Shown here one piece after another: positions 5,947-7,455 of a DNA stretch of 7,455 nucleotides; position 1 is the stretch's first letter; every line of letters starts with the position of its first letter. The stretch comes from Oscillospiraceae bacterium (lineage in GTDB: Bacteria; Bacillota; Clostridia; Christensenellales; Aristaeellaceae), in contig JAITDK010000082.1 in the NCBI GenBank assembly GCA_031282605.1, positions 1 through 7,455 on the forward strand, given 5' to 3'. The position numbers and the translations under genes were made by a program. The notes under the pieces are model-generated. The model was not told the DNA's origin and made no database searches. It saw nothing but the letters and a program-made list of their open reading frames with translations.

Positions 5947-7455
5947 TTATGGACGGAGGCGCAGCTCTTTGTCCAGGCGGATGGTCTGTCCCGCTGTTAT
6001 CTTGAACCGCGTGCTGGTTTCCGGAGCGGTCACGGCCACATCACCATCCTTATCCGCCGTAATCTCCGCGCCTTCCAGCCGTCCGTCCTTCCATGAATAC
6101 GACACCGTGTAGCCGCCGCGCGCGCGCAGTCCCGACACGCCGCCTTGCCGCCATGAATCCGGTACGGCTGGCATCAGGTCGATTCGATCCGGCGCGTTAT
6201 CCGTACATTCCGCATGATTCAGTGCGTTTCCCGAGCCTATCCGGCTCTGGATCAGCATCTCGGCCAAACCCGCGCCCCAACCCATTATCGCGTCGATCTG
6301 CAGATGCTTTTCCAGAAGCAGGCTCGCGCCGAGCCGCGCCCCCATCGTGCCGTTCAAGCGATTAGCTTTATTCGCCTGACGAAGCCGCGCCCACAGCGCG
6401 ATCCTCCACGCACCGGGCCAGCCGTTCCCGCTCGCTCCATGACGTTCGCGCCGCTCCAGCGAAACGCGCGCCGCGTCGCTCAATCCGCCCGACGACCCCG
6501 GATCGATCTCGCAGCCGGGATAAACGGGATACATATGCGACAAATGCGACATGCCTGGCGTGCACTCGTCGAAGTCCTCCTCCCACTCCTGCAGCTGGCC
6601 ATGCTTGCCTATCTGGTATGGGTAAAGGCGCTTCATTACCTCGGCACAGCGTTCGAGCAGCGGATCGTCTTCGCCCAGCAGCGCGGACGCCGCCATGTAG
6701 TTGCGGAATATCTCCCGTGTAATCGCGATGTCCATCGTGGAGGATTTGGATACCTCCGCCGTGTCCTCGCGGTTGGGCGACATACGGTTGCCCGCGCGCA
6801 CCTGATCCGGACAATCGGCAAACGAGCGTCCTGGCACGAAAAACTTATTCTCCGGCGACGTGGAGGGCGCGGTCACGCAATGACCATCCTTATCCATTAT
6901 AACGAAACCGCACAGGAACCTCGCGGCTTCCTTCAGTATCGGATACACCGTTTCCCGCAGAAACCCTTCGTCCCGCGTAAACTCATAATGCGTCCACAGA
7001 TGCTGCGCCATCCAGAACCCTCCGAACGGCCACCATGCCCACGACGCGTCCTCGCCCGCCAACGCGGCGAATCGCCACAGGTCTGTGTTGTGATGCGTTA
7101 CCCAGCCGTCCGCGCCGTATAGTTCCCGAGCGGCGTCCCTGCCGTTGACGGCGCACTCGCGCACGAGATCGATCATGGGCATGTGACACTCCGGCAGCGC
7201 AAGCGGTTCCGCGCACCAATAATTCATTTGGACGTTTATGTTGGTCGTATAGTTGCACGCCCACGACGGATATACCAGCGGGTTCCATATCCCCTGCAGG
7301 TTACCCGCCTGAGTGCCGGGACGCGAGAAAGCCAGCAGCAGGTATCGGCAGTACTGGATGATCAGCGCGAGTAACGCGGGATCCTCAACGCTGGCGGAGG
7401 CCTTAAGCCGCGCGCTGGTGGTCATACCCCCGGTTAGCGCGGGCCCGAGGTCGAT
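5947..7455 (-). CDS. Glycoside hydrolase family 95, alpha-L-fucosidase type (5' end outside window)
   Basis: There are 502 residues and a TAA stop. The frame stays open to the window edge, so the start and the N-terminal beta-sandwich domain are missing (family members are usually about 750-800 residues). What remains is the (alpha/alpha)6 catalytic barrel and C-terminal sheet. Family landmarks in order, numbered from the window edge: RPGTQAGNLQGIWN (45-58), TNINVQMNYW (71-80), GWVTHHNTDLW (117-127), WPFGGFWMAQHLW (142-154), TAPSTSPEN (195-203), KHGQLQEWEEDFDE (284-297), SHLSHMYPVYPG (303-314) and GLRARGGY (442-449). By family knowledge, Asn72/Asn74, general acid Glu290 and Asp388 correspond to the catalytic set. 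Likely role: release of alpha-1,2-linked L-fucose, or related L-galactose, from host or plant glycans. The usual QIDGNFGG is here QIDAIMGWG, and there are two insertions, near 209-240 and 405-424. Whether it is secreted cannot be seen. ATG at 7425 lies inside the conserved domain and is not the start. Confidence 0.95.
   Translation of the reverse strand: MDLGPALTGGMTTSARLKASASVEDPALLALIIQYCRYLLLAFSRPGTQAGNLQGIWNPLVYPSWACNYTTNINVQMNYWCAEPLALPECHMPMIDLVRECAVNGRDAARELYGADGWVTHHNTDLWRFAALAGEDASWAWWPFGGFWMAQHLWTHYEFTRDEGFLRETVYPILKEAARFLCGFVIMDKDGHCVTAPSTSPENKFFVPGRSFADCPDQVRAGNRMSPNREDTAEVSKSSTMDIAITREIFRNYMAASALLGEDDPLLERCAEVMKRLYPYQIGKHGQLQEWEEDFDECTPGMSHLSHMYPVYPGCEIDPGSSGGLSDAARVSLERRERHGASGNGWPGAWRIALWARLRQANKANRLNGTMGARLGASLLLEKHLQIDAIMGWGAGLAEMLIQSRIGSGNALNHAECTDNAPDRIDLMPAVPDSWRQGGVSGLRARGGYTVSYSWKDGRLEGAEITADKDGDVAVTAPETSTRFKITAGQTIRLDKELRLRP

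Noticed and set aside
6214..7122. 302-codon open frame on the plus strand opposite the GH95 gene
   Set aside because: The opposite strand encodes many invariant GH95 motifs in one uninterrupted frame. The plus-strand product is Arg/Pro/His-rich without family features.
7423..7425. ATG as the start of the GH95 gene
   Set aside because: The frame remains open to the window edge with family-like residues (IDLGPALTG), and starting here would omit the whole N-terminal domain.

Overview
The window is GC-rich bacterial chromosome (about 60% GC by eye). It holds four well-supported genes and one gene tail, with short intergenic gaps. The protein features point to a Gram-positive anaerobe of the Clostridia type: an adjacent parE-parC pair closest to the Firmicutes kind, strong GGAGG ribosome binding sites, and a GH95 fucosidase typical of gut or rumen glycan degraders. 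The lineage is an inference from protein style; no rRNA or other marker is present.

Layout. Positions 3-131 (+) are the last 42 codons of a membrane protein, probably an MFS-type transporter, followed by a hairpin terminator at about 204-238. A promoter with an extended -10 (TTGCGC, 17 nt, TATTAT) at 291-319 then drives a two-gene operon: parE (347-2329) and parC (2334-4820), separated by only 4 nt. Together they encode a complete type IIA topoisomerase, with ATPase and TOPRIM parts in ParE and DNA breakage-reunion and beta-pinwheel parts in ParC. All core catalytic residues are present, and quinolone-contact residues are of the susceptible type. The C-terminal pinwheel is unusual: the GyrA box expected in the first blade is absent, while a close match lies in the fifth-blade position.

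The operon converges on two minus-strand genes. The 114-nt gap (4821-4934) contains three consecutive hairpins, including a 38-nt near-perfect palindrome, and probably terminates both directions. The minus strand then carries, from right to left, a GH95 alpha-L-fucosidase-type glycoside hydrolase whose 5' end lies beyond the window (5947-7455), and an exported protein with two thioredoxin-like modules, each with a CXXC motif (4935-5759, with a possible upstream start at 5858). These two point the same way but are separated by 187 nt containing a possible separate promoter, and no functional link between them is evident.

I see no mobile element, CRISPR array, tRNA, rRNA or defence-type system. 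The most worthwhile leads are the two-CXXC exported thioredoxin protein, the displaced GyrA-box motif, and the altered active-site motif of the GH95 enzyme.
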